This document shows positions 35,451 to 46,921 of a DNA stretch of 64,000 nucleotides, one piece after another. Under the pieces are notes generated by a model. That model made no database searches. It was not told the origin of the DNA and saw only the letters and a program-made list of their open reading frames with translations. The stretch comes from Gnetum montanum. Lineage: Eukaryota; Streptophyta; Gnetopsida; Gnetales; Gnetaceae. Positions within the stretch are counted from its first letter, which is position 1. Each line of letters starts with the position of its first letter. The stretch lies in assembly GCA_015680685.1 (NCBI GenBank), contig MNCI01005808.1, positions 243,717 to 307,716 of the forward strand, written 5' to 3'. Both the position numbers and the translations under genes were made by a program.

Positions 35451-36318
35451 TAATGAATCGTGTTTTTCATAAGCTCCAATATTGGGGTGGCTGTGATATC
35501 AGGTATACAATATTGGGTACACGATATTGCAGCCCAAGATGTGATATTGGGTATGCGATATCATGGGGTACTCCCAAGCCTATAGATACAACCCTTGGGC
35601 ACATGATTCAGGGGTAGTTTTTGAAGTCAAGTAGCAAAATTCTTGCAGTTTGTTCATTTGAGAGGTAGAATATTTTCCAAGTTCCCATAGTAGGAGGTCA
35701 AGTGTAATCTGATCTTTATTTAAACATTTATGTACTTGAACACACCATTGTGTTGGCAATAAAGACGAGCTCTTTGATTCATCCTTGTAGCACTTGAGAC
35801 TTTCTTTCTTTATGCATTTATACATTGTGCTTTCATGCATATCACATTTAATGTTATTCATTCAACAATTAATTTTGATAAATTAAGCAACTAATTAAAA
35901 TACACAAGCATGACCCCTTTGAACATACGTGTGACACTTGGTAGCTTAGAAATGGTTAATGTTTGACAACCTAGTAATGTTTACATGAAGTTCAAGATGT
36001 GTCCAGGAAGTGAGGATGGTTACTTGTGTTAGGTTAGATTAGATAATAGTTCACTTAGTAATTAATTACTCTCACTTTTATTATTGTTTTAGGTGATCAA
36101 ATTGATAAAACATAAAATGATAAAAATCTTATGCCTTAGTCACACTTAACCATACACTTGCATTTCACAAGTGAGACTGGGAAGACAATGAATGCACAAC
36201 ACAAACTCACCATTTAGCTCTAGTGTACTTGGTAATTAAAGTCTATGAAATTCAACCAGATCACATGTGAACACCTATGATTCATATGGTTGGGTATAGG
36301 GGTACTTGTCACTCATCA
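35451..36318 (+). repeat. Element D 5' LTR
   Basis: 868 bp, TAATGAATCG (TG lost by mutation) to CTCATCA. U3 holds GATATTG/GATATC octamers on about a 14-bp period and a TATA-like TATAGATA at 35581. The primer site after it ('ttagagccattgctaagga') is a decayed tRNA-Asp type. Confidence 0.9.
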
Positions 36319-36499
36319 TTAGAGCCATTGCTAAGGACTTTAGTTCTATGTGCACTATCTAAACATAGTGAAACTTAGTAACCTCATTGTTCAAGCCCTA
36401 AAGGATGAATCTTACAAAACTAAAATTATTATTACAACTAAATTAAATCTTAACTACACACTGCATATAGATTCATTAATATAAAATTTCTTCTTCTCA

Positions 36500-38900
36500 C
36501 AGGTGTCTATCTTCACCCAGGGTAGACTAAGTGCCTCAGTAATACCGAGTGGTATATGCTCATCCCGATGAGTATGTACAAGACTTCACCTTCATCTTAC
36601 ATTAAGATGAAATGCTATGGTGGTGCGACATGGAGGGAAACATTGTGTTGCCACTAGATCAATCTATTCTAGCTATGCTCCAGCTAATTCTTGCACAACA
36701 TGGACTTCAACATCTTCACAGGGAGTATGAGATGTGAGATCCTAATTCAAGGGATTATCATCCCACTGAAGCACAAATGTTAAGGGATCGTTAGCTGGAG
36801 CAACAACATAAGCTTTTGAAGGGCAAGGGGTCAAACACTTTTCTACCTCCACTTGGCCCATTAGATAGAGAAAAACACTTCTCTGGGGGCTTTTCCTTTG
36901 GTAACACTCCTTTCTTTGACTTTGGTCAAGGGGCTCTCAACCAGAATGTGTAATCCATAATTCATAATCCTAGTTCTAGTTGGAATGGATCCAATGAAAA
37001 AAATGGATATGGAGGAGCCAATCATGACAAGGGGATAAATGGAAGTCACAATCATGATCATGGTCATGATCACAATCATGGTCATGATCATCGAAGAGAA
37101 GGTGGTAGGTGTTGACACAATGCAAGTCCTCCTTCCTCTTCCAATTCATCATCATCTTCTTCTTCATCTGGCTTAGATCGTGGTTGTAGAGGGCATGACT
37201 ATGATGGAGGTGACTAACGGAACTAAAACAATAAAATGTACCATCGGGACAATTGTGATCATAGTCGTCGACAATCCAAAGAGATCCACCATCATGAAAG
37301 AAGGGTTAGTACAGAACATCATAGGCACCATCACTATGGCCTTGATGAACCTCTACTTGCCACTTGGAGCATCTTAAACATTGCAAAGGCCATGAGGATT
37401 CCAACAAGACATGTAAAGGATAGTTGAATAAAGAGGCTAGACATGAACAACATCCCTTGGTTTAAGGAAGGCTATGATGCTGATCCACAAAACCATCTCC
37501 AAGCCTTCCAGGATGCATGTGCCATGTAGAATATTGAGAACGATTGGTAGAACTTGAACTTATTCCTAAGGACACTCATTAAGAAAGTAGAAAACTAGTA
37601 CTGGTCCTTGGAACGAGAATCAATTAGGTGATGCAATACGATGTTAGAATTATTTAATGACAAATATCAAACATACTCCCAAGTGTCCAATCTCAGGTAG
37701 TAGATCCAAGGGTGGAAATAAGGAAACCATGAGCCCTTGGATGCTACTATTGGCCAATACTACTCTTTGTTGCATAAGTGTCCTAGCCATGGATACTCTC
37801 ATCTTGATCAACTCCACCATATTATAGATGGGTTATGATCTGAAATTAGGAAAACCCTTGGTGTCTATGCTCAAAGGAGACTAATAGAGTTAAGCGCCTG
37901 TCGAATCCAAAAGTTAATTGAGTAGGTAGCCAGGAAGGAGGGAGAATTGAGAAAGTGAGAAAGTGTAAAGGAATACAATAGGGATCCTTCCATTTGGAAA
38001 AGGAGGGTTCAATGTTGTGATAGTGAAGATGAGTTAACCAAAGATGAGGTGGCTAATCAAAAAACCTTGCCACTCTAGAAATTGCAATCCGAAATTATGG
38101 CTAAGGTCGATTAATTATGGGACTTCATGGACAATAGGTTTCAAGTTGCTTTAAAAATTGCTAAAGAGTCCAAGAAACAAAGTGGTGAGTATGAGCGCTG
38201 GAGACGTAAAGAAGCTAAATGTGCCATATCCAAGGGTAAGGGTAAGATGGTTGTAATAGAGATGTTTGTAGATAGTGAATCAGATGATGATGATGGGTGT
38301 GATATCTACAAGTATGAACATCCAAAGGGACGTTATCTAATTGTGTCACACTTGCAGGAATCTAGGATGTATGCCTTACATCCATGACTTGCACAAAGGT
38401 AAACACCCAAAATATTTCCTTATCCACAACTCAATAGTTCCACCAACCATAGTAGTATTATCCAAGTGGAACTCCACCACAACCCTATGAATTGCACCAA
38501 CAGTGGCAACAACCACAATTGTGGGTGTTGGCACCTCCAAGACAGCAATACCCCTACCAGCAACTAGATCCCTATGGTTATTATGTTCAAAAACCTTCAT
38601 CTCCATGGGACTGCTCTGGTCATGTTGCTACTTACCAACCTCACCACTACCCTTCTAAAGTATACCAACTGCCATATGCAAAGAGGGATGCCACCTACTA
38701 TCCTCATGCTCCTCCTATTCTTTCACCTACTCATCCACCTCCTACACAACTACCACTTGCTCCATTCATGCAGGGTGAATTACCTACCCAAGCAAAGCAA
38801 ATAAATGATACGAGGATGGTTAATCTACAACTATTTAACCAACCAAGTGGGTTGGAACCACGATCAAAGAAAAGATCCTTCTTCTAACCTCATAGCCCAC
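36500..38900 (+). pseudogene. Element D gag, degraded
   Basis: The N-terminal part matches C (YAHPDEYVQDFTFILH). A His/Asp-rich repeat on the plus strand (about 37050-37095, HDHGHDHNHGHDH) is peculiar to D. The capsid-like block follows (37440-37890), then the KE-rich stretch and CDIYKYEHPKG (about 38300), and a Pro/Gln/Tyr-rich tail. Multiple stops. Confidence 0.72.
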
Positions 38901-38920
38901 CAAAGCCCTCAAACACATCA

Positions 38921-39517
38921 ATGGCTGGTAGCCCTGCTCCTTTACCTTCCTCTACCTCAGCTTTATTCAAGTCCCCTTCAAACCAATATCCCTCTCAAAT
39001 CCATACTATGATGTTGACCCATGCTATATCTGATTGGATTCACACTAGTAACCTACCTAGGAAGTTAACTAATCCCAGGAGTCCTTTAGTATATTTGCAA
39101 ATTGCTAGGAATAAGCCTTGTAAAGCTCTTCTTAACTTTGGTTTTGGTGTTGATTTGATCTTGCATGGGATGTACACTACATGGAACCTTCCTCCCTTAA
39201 AGAAGAGTAACATTAGGCTAGAGCTGGTAGACCAGTCCATCACTGTTCCATTGGGACTAGTGGAAGACATTGTGATCATCATCTATGGGTGGTCATATCT
39301 TGCTAACTTCCTAGTAATCAAGGTGGAGAACTGCAAGGGGAACCTCTCAATTATTATGGGAAGGATGTGGTTAAGCACTATTGATGTCAAAATGGACATT
39401 AGAGATCTTTCCTTAGAGATATCCAAAGAAATGAATTTGGGAAGATTGAGAAGAAGAGGGTTCAATGTATTACGTACAATGATTCATGGTGCCATTGTGT
39501 ATAGAAGCTATGGTTAG
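38921..39517 (+). pseudogene. Element D protease region, longest open stretch of its pol
   Basis: The 198-codon open frame contains LLNFGFGVDLILHGMY where C has LLDSGLGVNLIS, so the catalytic Asp-Ser is replaced, and IIMGRMWLSTIDVKM. The protein would not be an active aspartic protease. Confidence 0.7.
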
Positions 39518-39618
39518 TAAAGTAAACAACTATCTCTGCATGCAAGCAATGTGCACTGAAAGTTGAAATCCAAAGATGTCTATACACAGTAGCCACAAAA
39601 CAAGAAGGCACCTGGTGG

Positions 39619-40830
39619 TTGACAGCTAATTCTAGCAGCAGTACATTATGCATGGAACCTACTAAGGGCCTAACGTGTGATTATGTTATAGGTATGGATG
39701 AACTCAGGAAAGTTCATCACCAGCCCTCCAAGGGAGTAAATGATAATATCAATTGGGAAGAGTTGGAGATTCTTAATAATTTCAAACAAAAATCCCTTGA
39801 ATCAAAGACACTACCAACTAGAATGGAGTATGTGTTCTTAAAAAATGGAAGGCTAATCATTATTAATGCCAAACTTACTGTAGGACAAAAGAAGATGTTG
39901 ATGAATGTTCTAGAAAAATGGTTAGTAGCCTTTTCCTAGTCATATTCTGAGCTCATAGGAATAGATCCAAGAATATGCGAGCACTAGATATACACTGACC
40001 CTACCATTAAGCTGAAACGATAGCCGCAGCGGCAATTTAATTCCAAATTAAAGTAGATTATCAAAGAGGAGATTGAGCAACTCCTCAAGGTAGGATTCAT
40101 CTACCCTATTGTAGATAGTGAGTGGGTTAGCCCAGTCGTGATCATGCCTAAGAAAGGAGGCAAATGGCAAGTGTGCATTGACTTCCACCTACTCAATATG
40201 GCAACTTTCAAAGATCATTTTCCATTGCCTTTTGTCGACCACGTGCTAGACACCATTTCTAGGCACAACTACTACAACTTTCTAAATGGTTATAGTGGCT
40301 ATAATCAAATCCAAATTGCACTATAGGACCAAGCAAAGATGACTTTATCAAGTCCTTAGAGGAATTTTTCTTATTGTCAAATGTCATTCAGTTTATCTAA
40401 TGCCCTAGCTACATTTCAACAATTATTCCTTAGCATTTTTCAACAACAAATTGGTAGCAAGGTATATGTCTTCATGGATGAATTTTCTACCTATAGAGCT
40501 ACGTCCGAGCAAGCCCTGGACCGTCTTCAGTAGGTGTTGAGGAGATGCGTCGAAACAAACCTCTAGCTCAATTGGAAAAAAAGCCATCTTATGATCCATG
40601 AAGGCATGGTCTTGGGGCATTGTATCTCAAAAGCAAGAATTGAGGTGGACCCTGAAAAAATAAGGGTCATCCAAGGAATAACCTGTCAACCAGAAACAGT
40701 TAAATAAGTGTGGTCATTCCTTGGTCATATTAGCTACTACCATTGCTTCATTAAGAGATTTTCCAAAATTGCCAAGCTATTGTTTGAATTAACAAAGAAA
40801 TATGCACAATTTGTCTAGACCCCTGCATGT
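39619..40830 (+). pseudogene. Element D reverse transcriptase, degraded
   Basis: Blocks: an N-terminal linker (MTANSSSSTLCMEP, shared with C), MPKKGGKWQVCIDFHLL, PFVDHVLDTISRHNYYNFLNG, YNQIQIAL, VYVFMDEFSTY, LGHCISKARI and FLGHISYYHCFI. As in C the FMDD box reads FMDE. Confidence 0.82.
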
Positions 40831-41220
40831 GAAACAACATTTCAACAACTGAAGCAGAAGCTTGTTGAGACCCCAATTCAACAAGCACCTAATTGGTCCA
40901 GGCCATTTCATGTGATGATTGATGCATCAAATTATGCTTTGGGGGTAGTGCTTATGTAGCTGAATGATCAAAAATGTCCATATTACATTCACTGTGCAAG
41001 TTAGAGTATCGCAGGTGCATAACTAAGCTACACCACTATGGAAAAAGAGTTGATGGTAGTGGTGTTTTCCTTAGAAAATTTCAGGTACTATGTGCTTGGT
41101 TATAAAGTGTTCATGCATACGTATTATAATACTATCTAATTTTTAATGAATAAACCAATGGTGAGCCCCCCATGTCATATAGTGGCTTGTGATTTTGCAA
41201 GAGTTTGATCTTACAATGAT
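40831..41220 (+). pseudogene. Element D RNase H region
   Basis: FQQLKQKLVETPI, RPFHVMIDASNYALGVVL and YTTMEKELMVVVFSLENFRYYVLG are the conserved Ty3/Gypsy RNase H blocks (Asp, Glu and Asp positions partly visible). Stops are present. Confidence 0.75.
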
Positions 41221-41223
41221 AGA

Positions 41224-42712
41224 TTGAAAGGTGTGGAAAATGTGGTCGCTAACCACTTATCACAGCTACGATGGGATGACAAGGAGAAAGAGAGTCCCTT
41301 ATTTGATCAATTTCCTAACGAATCTCTCTTTTTAGGGGCTATTAATGCACAAATTCCCAATGAACCAAGATGGTATGACACCATTCTTACTTATCTACTC
41401 AAGTAAGAACTACCACAGGGGCTAGTCACCCAAAAGAAACAACAATTTTTTCACCAAGTTAAACATTTCATGGAAATCAATGAGAACCTTTACAAAATAT
41501 GTCCCGATGGCCTGGTACGCTACTATGTCCCTGATATAGATCAATTGCATGTTCTCTAGGATGCTCACAAAGGCCTTTGTGGGGGCCATTATGTTGAGAG
41601 ATGCACAACCATAAAAATACTCATGACAGGATATTACTGGCCAACAATCTTCAGAGATGCACACTAGTTCATCAACGCTTGTGATCATTGTTAGAGAGAT
41701 GGTGGAATGACAATTTGAATGGAAGGGCCATAATAATGGATTCAACCTCTCGATGCATTTGATATTTGGGGCATTAACTTTATAGGTCCCATCATGCCTA
41801 TGTCAAATGGAAAGGTGTATATAATAGTTGCAGTTGACTATTGCACTAAGTGGGCAGAATTAGTAGTTATCATTGACTGTACATCCGCTACTGCTGCTTG
41901 GTTTGTACAACAAAATATTATAAACAAGTTTGGTATACCTCATGCATTAATTTTTGACAATAGAACTCATTTCATAGGTGCCACTTTCTGAAAATGTATG
42001 TAGTGCTTGGGTGTTGAGCACAAACTCACAACAACTTATCACCCTCAAGCCAATGGTCAAGCTGAAGTCATTAATTGGGAGACTATGAAAATTCTAACAT
42101 GCACTATTAGCAAATACCGAAGGAACTGGAGCACCAAATCAAATGATTCCCTTTAGGCCTATCACTCCACATGGAAGGTTTCCATAGGTTATTCTTCCTA
42201 TGAGCTCGTGTACAGAAAACTACCAACACTGCCCATTCAATCTGAGCTCTGTACACTCTCTACAGCTTGTGACCTTGACATGGATCTAAGTCTAACAAAT
42301 ATTAATGAACCTCAACTTGCTAGATGAAAATTGATTAAAGGCCCTATCATCCAATGAAATGCATAAGGCATTCAACAAGAAATGTCATGACCTTAAAATA
42401 AGAAAAGTCAAGTTTCAACCAGGAGACAAGGTTCTCTACTGCAATCTTGCACACATACCTCAACGAACCAAATTTCAAAAATTATGGGAAGGACCTTACA
42501 TTATTGAAGAAGCTTTTCCATCTAGGTCCATGATTATATATAAACCTAATAGCCCAAACAAGAAGCAATTAGTCAACATTCAACAACTAAAGCCTTTTCA
42601 TGAGCCCAAGCCAACCAACTCAACAAACTCCTCACCAAATGGACAATCATGCTCAATCTTTCGAATCTCCTCCTTCCAACTTAGTCATGGGGGAGATAGC
42701 CATCCATACTAA
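41224..42712 (+). pseudogene. Element D integrase, degraded
   Basis: A zinc-binding part (GGHYVERCTTIKILMTGYYW, then CDHC) is followed by the core FDIWGINFIGPIMPMSNGK, IIVAVDYCTKWAEL, FGIPHALIFDN and YHPQANGQAEV, with the D,D,E residues visible. The expected DNGT motif reads DNRT. The C-terminal part VKFQPGDKVLYCN and FQKLWEGPYIIEEAF is in one open frame to 42712. No chromodomain is seen. Confidence 0.82.
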
Positions 42713-43340
42713 CACTTTAAGTGGCTCATTAGTCTTTTAACTTTTTTTGTTTTACACATTTTTTTGTTTTACAACTTTTTGTTTTCATATTCTTTGTTTT
42801 ACATATTTTTGTTTTTCAGGTTATTAATCTTGTCTAAGTTTTTTTTATACCATCCTTAGTATATTTAATATTTCTTTATTACTCTTTTACTTTATTTTAT
42901 ATTTTCTTATGTTTGATGTAATTTTCTACTCTTTTTGCTAATAAGGTGCCAGTACAATGGTAATGTGCTACTTGATGATGGTATGCATCATTTGTAATTT
43001 GATTGTTGATGTCTAGTTTTTGACTTTGAATGTCGTCACTGACAACTAGGACATGGTTTCTTTTCATGTAATAGGTAGTGAGTCCACATCATACACCCAT
43101 CCAGACTCTATGGTTTTCCTTGTTTTGGAAATGTGTAGTTTCTTTTTCATTAATATAACCTTAATAAATTTGTAACTTGTGTAGTTTCCAAAATTGGGAA
43201 GGAATCAAAGGTTCAGATAGGGTGTGGCTTCAAAGGAATGTGGTATTCTTTGTGCTTTTCCATTTTCCTATGTGCAAGGGTGTTCTTATGAGACTTTTAT
43301 CATTCTGTTTCATTCCACAATAGGAAGTCGAATAAGTCCT

Positions 43341-43483
43341 TGCATGGTGTGGTCCTCATCAGAAGAACAAAGATGAGGATTCAAAGCACACCCCTTGGAC
43401 AAAATAAATGTGAAAATGCATGGGTCTGCATGGTGTGGGTCCTATTCTATATATATATATTGAATTCAAAGCACATCCCTTAG
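43341..43483 (+). repeat. Two tandem hairpin-like units (element D)
   Basis: Unit 1 (43341-43398) pairs CCTCATC with GATGAGG inside the frame TGCATGGTGTGG...TTCAAAGCACACCCC. Unit 2 (43427-43483) has the same frame around an AT-rich loop. Homologous to 25061-25236 in C. Confidence 0.55.
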
Positions 43484-43933
43484 ACCAAATAAAAGGGCTA
43501 CAAGCATTGGTTATGGGACTTGTCTTGTCCCCTTTAACTAAGGCCCTTTCTTACTTCCTACGTCTTCTCCAATTTGGAATGGTGGTTGTCTTGTGGGAGC
43601 ATTCTTGTATCTCAATGGATGGACTAGTGTTAGAATGTCAATGCGAAGTCATTGAAAATGGTTGGTTTTGGTCTAGACAAAGGATGGATCCTACGGAGTC
43701 ATTTGATTACAAATTCCACAAGGCACTTCATGTGATCATAATTAGGAACTCCATTCCATTCTCTATGTCATCCATCTATGCTTTTCATGCCTCATCTTAT
43801 TGCTAGTTTCATGTTTTGATTTGATGTTCTGGTTTGATGTGTGGGGTTTCTTAGTTAGTTACTTCTAGGTTTTTGTACTTAACATTCCATAACCATTAAT
43901 CATCCACAGTGCCCACAAACTTCTTGGTTTGAA

Positions 43934-43990
43934 GTTATGCAAGGGCATAAAATACCTATGCCTACTTTAGGAAGGACCCACTTGCAATCT
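43934..43990 (+). repeat. 57-nt conserved inverted-repeat element (copy in D)
   Basis: Arms GTTATGCAAG and CTTGCAATCT pair over TGCAAG only. The interior and the 57-nt length match A, B and C. Confidence 0.65.
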
Positions 43991-44689
43991 TTTGATTTGC
44001 TTAATTTAAGTTCTTTAACCTTATACATTTTTTACAATTGAATTCTTTTTATTTACCCCATTAATGCCATCCAATTGTATGCATCTTCATAATTGATTTT
44101 AGTGAATTCCTTCTTTTTATTATTGTGAATTTCTATACCCTCTTTTCAGTATTCCTTGTGTTAAGCTTTTTCTAAATTTTATGGACCACTTCTCTTACTT
44201 AACCCATTTGTCAATCTTCCCACTAACATTATCAAATGACCAATCTACCACAATCACAACTTAGCTAGATAAAATCACTAACAAGATAAGGTATTCAACT
44301 ACTATGTGTTACACTTTATATACTAATCCTTAATTTTGTTGTAATAGCAGTGGGGAGCATGGACTAGAAGTGGGACTATCTTCACCAAGTAGGATGCAAC
44401 AATATCACTCACAGGAGATTGTTCATGACCACTAGATCTCTTCTACCTCTCCCTCATTCTTCTGTTGCCAAGAGGGGTTGGATGTTCATTAGATCCAAGG
44501 GTGTTCTTTCCTATTTTCATGAACATCCAATTTTTTATGCAATTGTCATGATGTATGATTGGGCACTTCTATATTTGTCTATTTCCTTTATGTCACTCTA
44601 CATGTCAGTCAAACATTCCATACCTCCTAATATATTTTGTAAGGGACTTGTTTCTCTTCTTTTGTACTTGAGGACAAGTTTTCATTTAG

Positions 44690-44700
44690 TTATGGGGGTA
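44690..44700 (+). other. Element D polypurine tract
   Basis: TTATGGGGGTA directly before the 3' LTR, preceded by TTGAGGACAAGTTTTC, the block also seen in A. Confidence 0.65.
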
Positions 44701-45551
44701 TGATGAATCATGTTTTGCATGAGCTCTAATATCAGGGTGGCCACGATATCAGGTACACGATATTGGATACATGATATCACGGTCCAAGATGCGATATCGG
44801 GTACATGATATCACAAGGTACTCCCAGGCCTATAAATACAACCCTTGGGAACACAATTCAAGGGCATTTTTTGAAGTCAAATAGAAAAATTCTTGTAGTT
44901 TGTTCATTCAAGAGCTAGAATATTTTCCAAGTGCCCATAGTAGGAGTTCAAGAGTAATTGGATCTTTATTCAAGCATTGATGTACCTAAACACACCATTG
45001 TGTTAGCAATACATCCTTGCAACACTTGAGACTTTCTTTCTTTATGCATTTATACATTGTGATTTCATGCAATTTACATTTAATTTTATTCATTTAGTAA
45101 GTAATTTTGATTAATTAAGCAACTAATTAAAATACACAAGCACTAACCCTTCGAACATATGTGTGACACTTGGTAGCTTAGAAACGGTTAGCATTTGACA
45201 ACCCAGTAGTGTTTACATGAAGTTTAAGATGTGTTCGGGAAGTGGGGATGGTTACTTGTGCTAGGTTAGATTAGACAATAATTCACTTAGCAATTAATTA
45301 CTCTCACTTTTATTATTGTTTTAGGCAATCAAATTGATAAAACATAAAATGATAAAAATATTATGCCTTAATCACACTTAACTATACACTTGAATTTCAC
45401 AAGTAAGATTGGGAAGATGAGAAATGGACAACATGAACTCACCATTTAGCTCTAGTGTACTTGGTAATTAAAGTCTGTGAAATTTGACTAGATTGCATGT
45501 GAACACCTATGATTCGTATGGTTGGGCGTATGGGTACCTCGCCGCTCATCA
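44701..45551 (+). repeat. Element D 3' LTR
   Basis: 851 bp, TGATGAATCA to CTCATCA. GATATC/CGATATTG/CGATATCG octamers on a 14-bp period lie at about 44746-44815, with a TATA box TATAAATA at 44831-44838. It aligns with 35451-36318. Confidence 0.92.
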
Positions 45552-46920
45552 CAAACCAAGTCCAAATCACTTTCCAATTATAGTGCATTGTATCATCCCC
45601 AAGACCAACAACAACAAGACTATCACTATTGCAAGAATTATTATCACTTGATAATGTAGTTTAAGGAAGGAGTTCATTAATAGTGCACTTATTTTTGAGA
45701 TTTTTGAGAAGCCACCTACCTTCAGGCATGGGTAACATGTCTTTCCAATGACATGGTAAGGCAACACTTAAGAGAATAATACCAGCTTAACAACAAGATA
45801 AAACTCATAGTACCAGCTTTAGAGAATTTAAAAATCCCCTTAACATCACACCCTTTTCATTCCCACTTGGTTCTTCACTTTTCTATCAAGTCATAATGAT
45901 CACAAGGTTATTTTAGTTTTATTGTGAGAAGAATATCATTATGGCCATGATTAGAACCTCTTATTACTGAAAATGAGTGGATGGATGATGTGGTCTCATT
46001 GTATATGAAATCAGTCCTTCATGATTTAATAATATAGGGAAATCTTCACCTTATTAGGACTACATCTTGTTTTATTTCTTGAACTTTATTGGAAAAATCA
46101 ACAAAAATATGTACATGAAAAATGATGAAAATCATAGAAAAAATGAAAAAAAATGGAGAAAAAATTTGAAAGATATCAAAGAATAGCAAATGATTAAGAA
46201 ATGAAAAAGTATAAAAGAATGAAAAGATATCAAAGAATGTGAAAAGATAATAAGAAATGAAAAAATTATAATTAAAAAGTTATAAACTAAAAAATTAGAA
46301 AACAAAAAATTTGAAAAGCACTTATTAATTCCTAAGTCAAGATAAGGCATCTCCCCCACAACTGAACTCATAAGTGAGTATTAAAAAAATAGATCCTAGA
46401 TCCCCTAGCTCATACACTCTAGGTTTCTTATTTATCATCCTTAGTTATTTAGTTTTTTAGTTATTATATCATAAAATATTGATGATAATAAAATTTTGAC
46501 CTTCTAAGGACATATATCCCACTGGACTAGATGATCTTTCCACTTCAAAAGGTCCAACTATATGCTCTTGTTTATTCTTAAATTAAGATTTTAAGTTTCC
46601 ATTTTCATTATCTATGGGTGTATGATTACTGTTTATGATATCCTTTTGTTAGTTTTTAGTTAGGGTCATTTTGTTAGGGTAAGAGTTAATAAGTGGTTCA
46701 TATGTTTCCATGCATATCTTGGATAGGTTTATGTTCTCATTTTTTGGCCACTGGATATCTTTTGATTTAGTGGCCATTGTTCCTTCTTGTTAACATACTT
46801 GTCTCTCCCATCTGTTATGGGCTAGTGTAAGGATTGTGTTGACATTCTAAAACTTCAGTCCACAACTGCATCCTTCTCTATCATTAGTAATGCATTGAAT
46901 TTTTTGAGTATGTATGGCTC
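45552..46920 (-). other. Element B interior across the missing RT-integrase region
   Basis: It begins with the repeated CAAAC of D. Blocks shared with A (caggcatgggt near 45725; gtgggggagat on the minus strand near 46350) mark the 3' side of pol. The protease region begins at about 46920, so RT, RNase H and integrase are absent from the join. The A-rich stretch at 46130-46320 is low complexity. Confidence 0.6.
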
Positions 46921-46921
46921 C

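Larger units (their letters stand above)
42713..44690 (+). other. Element D noncoding 3' region
   Basis: It starts at the 'catgggggagat' block just after integrase, then a TTTTTGTTTT-rich stretch, the two hairpin units, the 57-nt element and about 700 bp with no recognisable homology before the polypurine tract. There is no GATATC array and no third ORF. Open frames at 43420 and 44419 show no family motif. Confidence 0.6.
35451..45551 (+). mobile_element. Element D: Athila-like Ty3/Gypsy element with full pol order, no third ORF
   Basis: LTRs 35451-36318 and 44701-45551, target duplication CAAAC (35446-35450, 45552-45556) inside element B. The interior has gag, protease, RT, RNase H and integrase in Ty3/Gypsy order, all broken by stops, then 2 kb of noncoding sequence up to the polypurine tract. 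It is the only one of A-D with an integrase and the only one without the third ORF. Confidence 0.9.
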
